DNA from: Methylococcaceae bacterium UBA4132 | GTDB taxonomy: Bacteria > Pseudomonadota > Gammaproteobacteria > Methylococcales > Methylomonadaceae | DNA: 27,880 nucleotides | NCBI GenBank assembly: GCA_002380945.1 | Contig: DFWO01000064.1 | Span: 23,257 to 51,136 of the forward strand | Reading direction: 5' to 3' | Part shown: positions 9,194-15,834 of the stretch, in pieces | How positions within the stretch are numbered: the stretch's first letter is position 1 | Layout: each line of letters begins with the position of its first letter | Program-made: the position numbers and the translations under genes | Notes under the pieces: model-generated | The model's input: only the letters and a program-made list of their open reading frames with translations | What the model was told of the DNA's origin: nothing | Databases searched by the model: none

Positions 9194-9454
9194 GTGGGTT
9201 TTTTGAGAGCAAAAGGAGACAGTGAAAAACTAGCGTGTCCAATGATGTGGGTATTTTATGAATCCAGTCATCGTATTTTGGCAACGTTAGAGGATATGGC
9301 GGCAATGCTGTCGTTAAATCGGGAAATTATCATTTCCAGAGAAATCACTAAACTCTTTGAAACAATTGTAAAAACCAGTTTAGAAAACGTGTTAGCCCTA
9401 GTTGCCAATGATGACAATATGCGTAAAGGCTCTTATGACTTTTATTTCTTATAA
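9194..9454 (+). pseudogene. rsmI: Fragment of rsmI (16S rRNA C1402 2'-O-methyltransferase)
   Basis: The 86-aa frame reads GFLRAKGDSEK, then WVFYESSHRILATLEDM, then IIISREITKLFETIVKTS and DDNMRKGSYDF. This follows the order of the middle part of RsmI (in E. coli GFLPAK..., FYES.HR.L, ARELTK..ET, RKGE), roughly residues 130-210 of about 285. The N-terminal SAM-binding half and the C-terminal tail are absent, and no other part of the gene is visible nearby. The GTG start is simply the first possible codon and has no good ribosome binding site. The fragment therefore looks like a relic left by a rearrangement next to argH. A functional rsmI is presumably elsewhere. Expression of an 86-aa product is unlikely to give activity. 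Confidence 0.8.
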
Positions 9455-9510
9455 AAATACTCAGTAGAAAAATTTTTTTACTTGTGTTATTAGTTCACTA
9501 AAAATTTTTA

Positions 9511-9580
9511 ATGCTAAACCTATCGTAAGGTAGGGACAGAAAGTTACGGGACCTGAACCTAGGAAAGCTGGACTGCCGAG
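9511..9580 (+). promoter_or_regulatory. Probable cyclic-di-GMP-I (GEMM-I) riboswitch aptamer
   Basis: The stretch has the GEMM-I order of elements. First comes an AAACC-type junction leading into a perfect 6-bp stem, CCTATC/GGTAGG (9519-9524 and 9529-9534), capped by a GTAA tetraloop of the GNRA class. Next is GGGACAGAAAG (consensus GGACGCAAAGCC), then ACCTGAACCTAGG as a tetraloop-receptor-like helix. It ends in AGCTGGACTGCCGA (9566-9579), close to the family's 3' end (GGCTGGGTTGCCGAA). The 5' strand of the closing P1 helix is weaker than usual. The 3' GCCGA also pairs with the following terminator, giving a plausible switch. Downstream is a secreted surface protein, a typical target class. 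I recognised this by eye; no covariance search was run. Confidence 0.7.
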
Positions 9581-9626
9581 TGTGACTATCGTTATGGTCA
9601 CATCACGGGGTTCGGCTTTTTTTTTT
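9575..9626 (+). terminator. Rho-independent terminator, expression platform of the riboswitch
   Basis: GCCGA (9575-9579) pairs with TCGGC (9612-9616), enclosing an inner stem TGTGAC/GTCACA (9581-9586 and 9597-9602), and ten T follow at once (9617-9626). The outer arm shares its bases with the 3' end of the aptamer, so aptamer and terminator should compete. It lies about 75 nt before the start of the LamG protein gene. If the aptamer is active, ligand binding would be expected to disrupt the terminator and turn the gene on. Confidence 0.8.
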
Positions 9627-9830
9627 CACAAAAATGAGTTTATACAACATTTAACAGAGTTTGACAGAGTAAGTTATTACCACTAATCAGGAGAATGGTC
9701 ATGAAAGCAATCACGCAATCAAACCTCCCATATCAAATACGGAGGTCAGCAATAGTTGTAACCCTTGCGATCGCTGCAAGCGTTATGTTAACGAGTTTTA
9801 CAAACCCAGTTCAAGCGCAAGAAGTATGTA

Positions 9831-9839
9831 CCCCCCCCC
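9831..9839 (+). repeat. Nine-C homopolymer just after the signal peptide
   Basis: A run of nine C follows the codons for EVCT, only a few residues past the predicted signal-peptidase site. Eight or eleven C would keep the signal peptide in frame with the LamG domain, and nine does not. Eleven would give a CTPPPNGL sequence, closest to the CxPPPxGL start common in such proteins. Long C or G runs at this position are typical of slipped-strand phase variation, but also of sequencing error. Confidence 0.9.
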
Positions 9840-10640
9840 AATGGTCTTACTCATTGGTGGCCAGCAGATGGTAACGCCAAAGATATCATTGGCGGTGATA
9901 CCTATACTGGCACTACATTTGGTGGTACGACATTTGAACTTGGAAAAGCAGGGCAAGCTTTCAACTTTAATGGAAGCAATGCCTATGTGACTATACCGAA
10001 TCAGAGTGATCTAAACTTTGGTACAAGTGATTTTACCGTAAGCCTATGGGTTAAGGCCCATTCTTGGAATGGTCCAGGTTGGTGGTATAGTTCAACTTTA
10101 ATCGAGAAATGGTCCCAACCAGCAGGTGGTGGTAACGTTGCTTGGGGATGGAGTTTATCGTCGCGTGGTGACGGTCTGATTTTGTCCTACGGCGATGGTC
10201 GAACTGGCGGTCATCCAACTTCTTGTGCTGATACCTGTCTTATTTCTTTTTATCCCGTTCAACCTGGACAATCCGTTCCGTACCCGCAGCCTCCGGTTCC
10301 AGGAGTTTTTCCACCAACGGAAACTTGGTACCACATGGCAATAAAGCGTTCAGGGTCATCATTAAAAATATACCGAGACGGTGCTAACGTAGCCACCCAG
10401 ACATACCCGTTCATATACAATCTTGATACTGCTCCATCTGGCTATGAATCTCTCCTGAAATTCGGAGCTAGAGGACTTGGGCAATATGCCAACCAAGAGT
10501 TCTTTAACGGAATGATTGATGAGGTTCAGATTTACAATCGCGCATTGTCGGACAACGAGATTGCCAGCATTACTAGTGCTTCTGGTAACTACTGCAAAGG
10601 AGGCGAAATTACAGTAGATGCTGGTCAAATTTTTCAATAA
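9840..10640 (+). other. LamG-domain segment of the broken surface protein
   Basis: This frame is open for 266 codons but has no credible start of its own: a GTG at 9987 is the first possibility and would cut the domain in half. It reads GKAGQAFNFNGSNAYVTIP, then SDFTVSLWVKA, then WYHMAIKRSGSSLKIYRDG and FFNGMIDEVQIYNRALSDNEI. These are the successive beta strands of a LamG/jelly-roll carbohydrate-binding-type domain. It ends GGEITVDAGQIFQ, where homologous sequence would be expected to continue. Confidence 0.8.
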
Positions 10641-11551
10641 AGAGCTATCAACAATGTAATACGGAGGTATATGGTACGACCACTAATTCCGATAATACTC
10701 TTCTTCAATATAAGTGGGTCGATGGCACAACCATACTGCATGACTGGAGTCCTGTAGGAACAAATGGGGAAGCCACTCTTCCGCTATCATGTTCCTTGCT
10801 CACCCAAGGACCGCATACGCTAACACTGCAAGTGAGTAAAATGAGTGATCCTACGTCTATCGTATCTAGCGATATGACGCTAACGATTGATAACTCTCAA
10901 CCAACCGTTGTACCAACAGGTCAAGGCACATATTCACTAGGCGAACATATAATCCTTGGCGGGCAGGTTGCGGACTACGATGGTGACTTAGTTGATTACA
11001 AATGGACTGAGGGCAATACCAACTATTGCAGTGGCGACATTAAAGCCCAGCCTCAGAATGTTCCTACCAACCTGCCAACCTGTGAGTTAAGTAACATAGG
11101 ACTCGGAACACATACCTTTACGATCGAAGTAACCGATCATCAAACCCCCAGCGTAACGAGCAGTGTAGTAGCCACAGTTCAGGATACAAGTGCTCCCACT
11201 CTGGCACCCGTACCTAGCCAGTCCATTTTGTGGCCGCCTAACCACAAAATGGTAAACATTACGATCGACAGCAATGCGAATGACAATAGTGGAATAATGC
11301 CAACGCTAACTGTTGCTGTCACTAGTAACGAACCAGAAAATGGTTTAGGTGATGGTGATGTTGCACCAGACTGGACTACTCCAGTAATCAACCAACAAAC
11401 TGGTATAATTAACCTATCGCTTCGTGCTGAGCGCAGTGGAAATGGTAATGGTCGTCAGTACACGGTAACCATTACAGCAACTGACAATTCTGGTAATGTG
11501 AGTTCGACATCCATTCCAATTGTCGTGCCAAAAGACAAAGCCACGAAATAA
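10640..11551 (+). other. C-terminal Ig/HYR-like segment of the broken surface protein
   Basis: This frame is open from 10640 (KSYQQCNTEVYGTT) to TAA at 11551. It contains two similar PKD/Ig-like units, shown by LLQYKWVDGTTI and by DGDLVDYKWTEGNTNYC, each followed by a Cys-containing strand. A terminal module follows with DTSAPTLAPVPSQSILWPPN and SNEPENGLGDGDVAPDW. A TTG at 10796 is the first start-like codon, but it lies within the first domain, so separate translation is unlikely. Confidence 0.75.
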
Positions 11552-11594
11552 ATTTTCGTGCGATCACGCTAACATCACCAAGTTATGTGTATTT

Positions 11595-11628
11595 GGTAGA
11601 GTCTCCAGATATTGAGACTCTACCTTTT
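11595..11628 (+). terminator. Rho-independent terminator after the surface protein gene
   Basis: GGTAGAGTCTC (11595-11605) pairs perfectly with GAGACTCTACC (11614-11624) around an 8-nt loop, followed by TTTT. It lies 44 bp after the stop at 11551 and closes the riboswitch-controlled unit. Confidence 0.88.
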
Positions 11629-12162
11629 CTCCCACAGCTATTTACTCGATACAAAGATTTTAGATTAAAGGATTTAATCCTAAAAGACTAACTCGATTTT
11701 GATACCGTTACCGAAGCAACTTAAGAAGAACCTACCACAAAATCAACCTAAATTAGAACGATGATTACCTCCCTTCGCCTTTAAGTTCCTACTCTGATTT
11801 TGATGATAAAGGGGAAAATATGGGCAGTGTCGAGCGATCATGAAGTTTTCGAATGGGCGCGTTCTTCAGTTGTATCGCTTAAACGATAGCTCATATAATC
11901 GGCAAGGTTGTTAAATTCATTTGCTGTATTTTGTTGAGGTGGACGAATTGCTACAACACGTTGTTACACTACTTTTCTTATACTGTGACTAAGCAATTCA
12001 GCGATACTGTACGCACTATATTAACCAACTCTAATAATAGACAAATATAATCATGTCTTTAAGTAAATCCATTTATTTTTCATAACGTCTTTTTACCCAT
12101 GATAATTACTCTTCAAGAAAATTTTTTAACTTTCTTAAAATACTAAACTGGTCGAATTTACT
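11629..12162. other. Intergenic stretch of about 530 bp with no convincing gene
   Basis: AT-rich sequence without a long frame on either strand. It contains a short inverted repeat around 11660-11690 (GGATT...AATCC). The minus strand is open for about 42 codons (11838-11963), reading NEFNNLADYMSYRLSDTTEE near its end, but has no proper start and I do not recognise it; it may be a gene remnant. The last ~150 bp must hold the promoter of the HisA-like gene, but no clear -35/-10 pair stood out. Confidence 0.5.
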
Positions 12163-12840
12163 ATGCGTTTAATTCCTGTTATTGATTTAAAAGATGGCGT
12201 GGTGGTTCATGCTCAGCGTGGTCAAAGGTCTTCTTATCAACCGATTAACTCACCGTTAAGCCCTAGTGCTGATGTGTATGATGTCATAAACGCATTTTTA
12301 CAGCTTGATGATTTTAGCGTCATCTATGTGGCAGATTTGAACGCCATTACGCAACAAGGCGATAATCAAGCTTTAATTCATGATGTACTAAAGCATTATC
12401 CATCGATTACCTTTTGGCTAGATGCGGGCTATTCATCACCTAGTTTGGCATTTGCAGGGCTGAGTAATTATCGACTTGTTTTAGGGAGTGAATGTTGTTC
12501 TGCTCAGCAAATGACGACCACAAAAAACGCCCTGTTATCATTAGATTTTTCTGCACATGATGAACCGTTAGGTGAAGCGCGTTTATTTTCTGATAGTACA
12601 TTATGGTCTGAACAAGTCATTATTATGACGCTGGCGAGGGTTGGCAGTGATAGCGGAGTTGATATAGAAAAACTGCGTTTTTATCAACAAACCTATCCAC
12701 ACATAGCATTTATTGCCGCAGGTGGCGTGCGTCATATTAATGATTTGCAACAGCTTAAAGCCATTGGCATTAACAGTGCGTTAGTGGCGAGTGCCTTACA
12801 TACAAAAGCGATAAGCAAAGCTGATATTACTAATCTGTAG
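12163..12840 (+). CDS. HisA/HisF-like TIM-barrel protein associated with H4MPT genes
   Basis: A 225-aa (beta/alpha)8 protein related to HisA. The first strand is IPVIDLKDGVVVHAQRG, with the conserved Asp of the HisA family (VIDLKDG). A late strand IAAGGVRHINDLQQLKAIG matches the phosphate-binding GGV-R/S region, followed by SALVASALH. The central part differs from true HisA, and no his genes are adjacent. HisA-like proteins of this type recur next to H4MPT and methanofuran genes in methylotrophs and methanogens. I therefore infer a role in C1-cofactor synthesis rather than histidine synthesis; the actual reaction is unknown to me. It converges on fae and shares a bidirectional terminator with it. 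No clear Shine-Dalgarno precedes the ATG. Confidence 0.85.
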   Translation: MRLIPVIDLKDGVVVHAQRGQRSSYQPINSPLSPSADVYDVINAFLQLDDFSVIYVADLNAITQQGDNQALIHDVLKHYPSITFWLDAGYSSPSLAFAGLSNYRLVLGSECCSAQQMTTTKNALLSLDFSAHDEPLGEARLFSDSTLWSEQVIIMTLARVGSDSGVDIEKLRFYQQTYPHIAFIAAGGVRHINDLQQLKAIGINSALVASALHTKAISKADITNL

Positions 12841-12844
12841 GCAA

Positions 12845-12873
12845 AAAAATACCCCGACTAGCGGGGTATTTTT
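12845..12873. terminator. Bidirectional terminator between HisA-like gene and fae
   Basis: A symmetric stem, AAAAATACCCC (12845-12855) with GGGGTATTTTT (12863-12873), around a short GACTAGC loop. A/T runs on both sides let it work for both convergent genes, starting 4 bp after the HisA-like stop and ending 36 bp after the fae stop. Confidence 0.9.
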
Positions 12874-12909
12874 CAACGAACAGTATAAGGTGCATTAGCA
12901 CCTCATCAC

Positions 12910-13425
12910 TTATTCGTTGTTTACTGCGAATGGGTGTTTCGCTTCTTTTTTAGCTGCAACAACTTCAGCAGCAGTAGGAGTACCCGCTACAGCACGTTTT
13001 AGAGCTTCTTTAGTTGCTGCATAGTTGAATGATTCAATTTTTGCATCATCTTCAGCCAACCAGTGAATGAATACACCAACAGAGATGAATAAATCATCAG
13101 CTTCGTCAGCTGGGATTGTGCCGTCTTCTACACAATCAGCAACAGCCATAGCAACAGCGCGTTGTGCTGGACCAAACATTTGAACAGCTTGTTTAGAACC
13201 TTTGATAGTTACTTTGTTGAACAAAATAGTAGCAGGTTTAACTAACAAGTTAGGCGCAACAACCGCTAACAAAGTAGAGAAACCGTCTTTGTTGTTAGTT
13301 AAAGCGTTTGCAAATGCAGATTCAGCAGCTGAACCTCTTGGACCAATGATTAAGTCAATGTGAGCAATCTCGTTGCCTTCACCAACTAAAGATTCACCAA
13401 CACACATTTTATTGATTTTCGCCAT
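12910..13425 (-). CDS. fae: Formaldehyde-activating enzyme Fae
   Basis: A 171-aa cytosolic enzyme that speeds the condensation of formaldehyde with tetrahydromethanopterin to methylene-H4MPT, the entry point of the H4MPT C1 oxidation pathway. The N-terminal hallmark is MCVGESLVGEGNEIAHIDLI, with His22 as the catalytic base, followed by GPRGSAAESAFANAL. The C-terminal region has LFISVGVFIHWLAEDD and the typical end KKEAKHPF. Length matches canonical Fae (about 170 aa), so it is not a Fae-Hps fusion. It starts 11 bp after the CitG-like stop with an AGGGG ribosome site, the last gene of the C1 series. Fae is usually very abundant, so an additional promoter is likely, but none was identified. Confidence 0.98.
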   Translation of the reverse strand: MAKINKMCVGESLVGEGNEIAHIDLIIGPRGSAAESAFANALTNNKDGFSTLLAVVAPNLLVKPATILFNKVTIKGSKQAVQMFGPAQRAVAMAVADCVEDGTIPADEADDLFISVGVFIHWLAEDDAKIESFNYAATKEALKRAVAGTPTAAEVVAAKKEAKHPFAVNNE

Positions 13426-13436
13426 GCTCGTTTCCC

Positions 13437-14303
13437 CTATGAAGAAAAAATTGAAAAATTGTTGCTTATAAAAGCATCTAAAAACACGGTTAATACCGTT
13501 GTTACGGTCATATCTGCCGTAGTACCTGGATTGATACGCTGAGCTTTAAGCTCCTGATCGATACTATGCAATAATGGCATAAGCAAATCAGGATTTTCAG
13601 TATTAGATAATTCATTATTGAGTTGAATCATCCGACTGGCTACCATTTCAGTGTATTGATCACCGTATTTTCTTTCGATGTGACTATCAGGATAGTGACT
13701 TAACAAATCAGCGTAAACCGCGACTGCCGCCCAATGATGATTGCCCCACTTAAGAAGTGTGTGATTATACCTTAAAACCGCAAAATCGAAAATATCTTTA
13801 TAATCCGTAAGGTACTGAAGCCCAATACGGTCTTTGCTACTAGCAAAGCTCATCGCTTCGGTTAAAGTCACTGATGCCGATGCTTTAACATCTTGTTCTG
13901 CCACGTCGCCTAAGCCTGCGGGAGCGGCTAACGCAATAGCTTTAAATACCCAATCAGCATCGGCTAGCGTGGTGTTTGCCAGCACTTGATGTAACGCTTG
14001 TCTGAGTGTCATGTCAGACTGACGACAATAATCAATCGCTTGAATTAACGGTGCGCACAATAAAATAATCCCTAAATTGGTATTACAACCCACCGCCTCA
14101 CGGGTAGCTTTAACCGCATAAAATATTTTTTCACCCAAGCTGTAATCAGGATTGCACAACGCTGGCGCACTCACTTTAGCACTGAGACGAAAATCATCCA
14201 CCGTCATATCATGCGCGGCAGAATAAATACTGACATTACCTGGTTTAAATGCCTGTAATTCAACTTCACAGGCGTGCTGGTACAATTGTTCAAGTGGATT
14301 CAT
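13437..14303 (-). CDS. CitG/MdcB-like triphosphoribosyl-dephospho-CoA synthase family protein
   Basis: A 288-aa protein of the CitG family, whose classical members join ATP and dephospho-CoA to make the prosthetic group of citrate or malonate lyases. Motifs are EVELQAFKPGNVSIYSAAHD near the N-terminus (the KPGNVS loop), NTNLGIILLCAPL, GLGDVAEQDV and NPGTTADMTVTTVLTVFLDA near the end. No citrate lyase genes are nearby. A homologue (called Orf5 in Methylobacterium) is a standard member of H4MPT clusters, so the likely role is in making or modifying a C1 cofactor, an inference from context. Its stop lies 11 bp before fae. The gap to the upstream RimK-like gene holds a palindromic repeat. Confidence 0.88.
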   Translation of the reverse strand: MNPLEQLYQHACEVELQAFKPGNVSIYSAAHDMTVDDFRLSAKVSAPALCNPDYSLGEKIFYAVKATREAVGCNTNLGIILLCAPLIQAIDYCRQSDMTLRQALHQVLANTTLADADWVFKAIALAAPAGLGDVAEQDVKASASVTLTEAMSFASSKDRIGLQYLTDYKDIFDFAVLRYNHTLLKWGNHHWAAVAVYADLLSHYPDSHIERKYGDQYTEMVASRMIQLNNELSNTENPDLLMPLLHSIDQELKAQRINPGTTADMTVTTVLTVFLDAFISNNFSIFSS

Positions 14304-14321
14304 AATGGTGAATAACTAAAA

Positions 14322-14354
14322 AGACCTTTCAGGTTTTTAAAACCTGAAAGGTCT
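14322..14354. repeat. Perfect 33-bp palindrome in the RimK-like/CitG-like gap
   Basis: AGACCTTTCAGGTTTT (14322-14337) is followed by one base and its exact complement AAAACCTGAAAGGTCT (14339-14354). It nearly fills the 55-bp gap between two genes of one series. There is no T run on the minus strand after it, so it is not a standard terminator. Similar GACCTTTCAGG palindromes are, as I recall, dispersed repeats in other bacterial genomes. It may stabilise or process the transcript between the RimK-like and CitG-like genes. Confidence 0.85.
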
Positions 14355-14358
14355 GAAC

Positions 14359-15246
14359 TTAAAGATAACGCTGAATTAAATCATCAACTAATAATTGAGC
14401 AATATTGACATCGCACGCACTTTCCAGCCCTTTCCACGCAGGAATACTATTGACCTCAATCACACTATAACGCCCGTCTTTATCCTGAATAATATCTACA
14501 CCTGCATAATCCATACTTAACGCGGCAGTCGCTTTAATGGCTAACGCTGCCACCTCCGCGTTTAACTCAATAGACTCACAACTCGCACCCTGAGCAACAT
14601 TATTCAACCACGACTTACCACGCCGTCGCATAGCGGCAACCGCCTGACCATTAATCACAAACACCCGCTTATCCGAAAAGCCAACGCCCGCACAATGCAC
14701 AAAGCGTTGTAAGTAATACACGCCACCACTCGCCGTCAACCACAATAAATCCGTCATTTTTTCAATGCGCCGTATGCCTTCGCCTTGCGAACCAAACAAT
14801 GGTTTACTGATTAACAAATGCCCTTGTTTTAATTCCGCTTCGGCAATCGCCAACGCGTCCTCCCGATTGCGTAACACCCAAGTGGGCGGCGTAGGCAGAC
14901 CTGCGTGTTGCAATAAAAAGCTAGTCATCCCCTTATCCACACTGCGTTCTATCGCATGACCATCGTTATAAACGGGAATACCCATAATTTTCAACGCGTG
15001 CAGAAAATCCAAATACAACACCACCTCTTGCAACGAACCCCCAGCCACACCGCGCACAAACACCGCATCGGGTAACTGTTGCTCAAAGTGAGGGATAATA
15101 ATCGGCAGGCTATCGGCTTGCATAGAAAAATGGCATTCCGTCAGCGAAACATACTCGCAATCATAACCGTGCTGAGCAAACGCCAGCCGTAACTGCTTAC
15201 CATGCCACCCTGCATCATCGGTAAAAAGAGCAATTCGTTTACTCAT
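14359..15246 (-). CDS. RimK-like ATP-grasp ligase of the H4MPT cluster
   Basis: A 295-aa ATP-grasp enzyme resembling RimK and the archaeal cofactor ligases MptN/CofF that add glutamate to a carboxylate. It starts RIALFTDDAGWHGKQL, a preATP-grasp Rossmann-like strand. It then shows the ATP-binding lysine loop LISKPLFGSQGEGIRRI (about 146-162), FVINGQAVAAMRRRGKSWLN, and the metal-binding end DYAGVDIIQDKDG with SVIEVNSIPAWKGLE. Homologues sit next to mch and fae in methylotrophs, so a ligase step in H4MPT-type cofactor synthesis is likely, but the substrate is not known from sequence. Its ATG overlaps the TGA of the DUF3147 gene by 4 bp (ATGA), showing tight coupling. Confidence 0.87.
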   Translation of the reverse strand: MSKRIALFTDDAGWHGKQLRLAFAQHGYDCEYVSLTECHFSMQADSLPIIIPHFEQQLPDAVFVRGVAGGSLQEVVLYLDFLHALKIMGIPVYNDGHAIERSVDKGMTSFLLQHAGLPTPPTWVLRNREDALAIAEAELKQGHLLISKPLFGSQGEGIRRIEKMTDLLWLTASGGVYYLQRFVHCAGVGFSDKRVFVINGQAVAAMRRRGKSWLNNVAQGASCESIELNAEVAALAIKATAALSMDYAGVDIIQDKDGRYSVIEVNSIPAWKGLESACDVNIAQLLVDDLIQRYL

Positions 15247-15593
15247 AACTGTACGCCCAACTTTCGTAATAAAGGTAATAACACAAAATAAACCGTGATA
15301 GTGCTTGAACTAGACAAAATAAGACTCAGCCAAAAGCCTAAGCCTTGTTTCAGTAGCAAAGGAAAGGTTAAAAAGAACACCAATGACGGCAACACCAACC
15401 AAAAAATCTGCTGAGACAATTCGCCAATTTTATCAGTTTCCACGCCATCAAAGTGCATCCATAACATAGCTAACAACGAAGTCAACGGCAACGAAGCCAC
15501 CAATGCCGCAAACCCGCTACTGCGTTTGGCAATTTCAGAAATGGTTACAATCAGCAGTGCGGAGACTAGGATTTTTAGGGCGTAATAGAACAT
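15243..15593 (-). CDS. DUF3147-type small membrane protein
   Basis: A 116-aa, almost wholly hydrophobic protein with four predicted membrane helices (about residues 4-22, 27-46, 62-81 and 87-108). The motif SGFAALVASLPLTSLLAMLW is typical of DUF3147, a family of unknown function. The gene is fused in translation to the RimK-like ATP-grasp gene by a 4-bp overlap. Its family members occur in the same place in methylotroph H4MPT clusters, so a link with C1 cofactors or their transport is possible but unproven. Upstream is a 241-bp repeat-rich gap that separates it from the P460 gene, so it may have its own promoter there. Confidence 0.82.
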   Translation of the reverse strand: MFYYALKILVSALLIVTISEIAKRSSGFAALVASLPLTSLLAMLWMHFDGVETDKIGELSQQIFWLVLPSLVFFLTFPLLLKQGLGFWLSLILSSSSTITVYFVLLPLLRKLGVQL

Positions 15594-15631
15594 GGCTTAA
15601 CTAGGTTATGATTGGAGTGAGGGTCGAACTC

Positions 15632-15710
15632 CAACATTTACGGGTAGATGGTTGTTTTGTTGGGGTTTGCAAAGCTCACCCCAACCTACCGCACAATTTA
15701 TAATAATTAC
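15632..15710 (+). repeat. Dispersed repeat copy A, downstream of P460
   Basis: Contains a CAACATTTAC box (15632-15641) and ends in a 36-bp block (15675-15710; begins CTCACCCCAACCTACCGCAC) that recurs without change at 16439-16474. TTGGGG (15659-15664) can pair with CCCCAA (15679-15684), giving a hairpin. The core GTAGGTTGGGGTGAG, read on the minus strand, is a common type of dispersed bacterial repeat. Confidence 0.85.
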
Positions 15711-15713
15711 ATC

Positions 15714-15799
15714 GTTCCAACGCTCTAGCGTTGGAATGCAGTTGTGGACGCTCCAGCGTCTTCTTGCACTCCAATCACACAACGCTGGAGCGTGGGAAC
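15714..15799. repeat. Cluster of three related palindromes (ACGCT..AGCGT core)
   Basis: TTCCAACGCT (15715-15724) with AGCGTTGGAA (15727-15736) forms a 10-bp stem. GACGCT/AGCGTC (15747-15760) and ACGCT/AGCGT (15782-15793) follow, the last trailing into GTGGGAAC. They share the core of the GTTCCCACGCT...AGCGTGGGAAC class of intergenic repeats. They lie directly beside repeat copy A in the gap between the P460 and DUF3147 genes. No T run makes them a clear terminator. Confidence 0.8.
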
Positions 15800-15834
15800 T
15801 ATGCTTAATATCATCGGCACATCCTTGTACTGGT

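Larger units (their letters stand above)
9701..11551 (+). pseudogene. Secreted LamG/HYR-like surface protein, frame broken at two homopolymers
   Basis: From the ATG at 9701 (CAGGAG ribosome site 11-16 nt before it) a classic signal peptide is read, with a hydrophobic core and a likely cut after NPVQA. The frame then hits a run of nine C and stops at TAA 9875-9877. One C fewer continues as NGLTHWWPADGNAKDI, a LamG/concanavalin-like domain (about 9840-10590). That frame ends at TAA 10638. One extra T in the T5 run at 10630-10634 would join it to the open frame that runs to 11551. The last part carries LWPPNHKMV and LRAERSGNGNGRQYT, hallmarks of an HYR/Ig-like module in bacterial surface proteins. 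Repaired, it would be about 617 aa. It could be a decaying gene, a phase-variable adhesin, or intact with sequencing errors. It follows the riboswitch. Confidence 0.75.

Noticed and set aside
9511..9626. The structured RNA next to an rsmI relic could be RNase P RNA (rnpB), which neighbours rsmI in some gammaproteobacteria.
   Set aside because: It is far too short (about 115 nt against 350 or more) and lacks the conserved rnpB core. The GNRA stem plus terminator fits GEMM-I better.
11838..11963. Minus-strand open stretch of about 42 codons in the 11.6-12.1 kb gap.
   Set aside because: No good start codon or ribosome site and no recognised family. It is mentioned as a possible remnant only.
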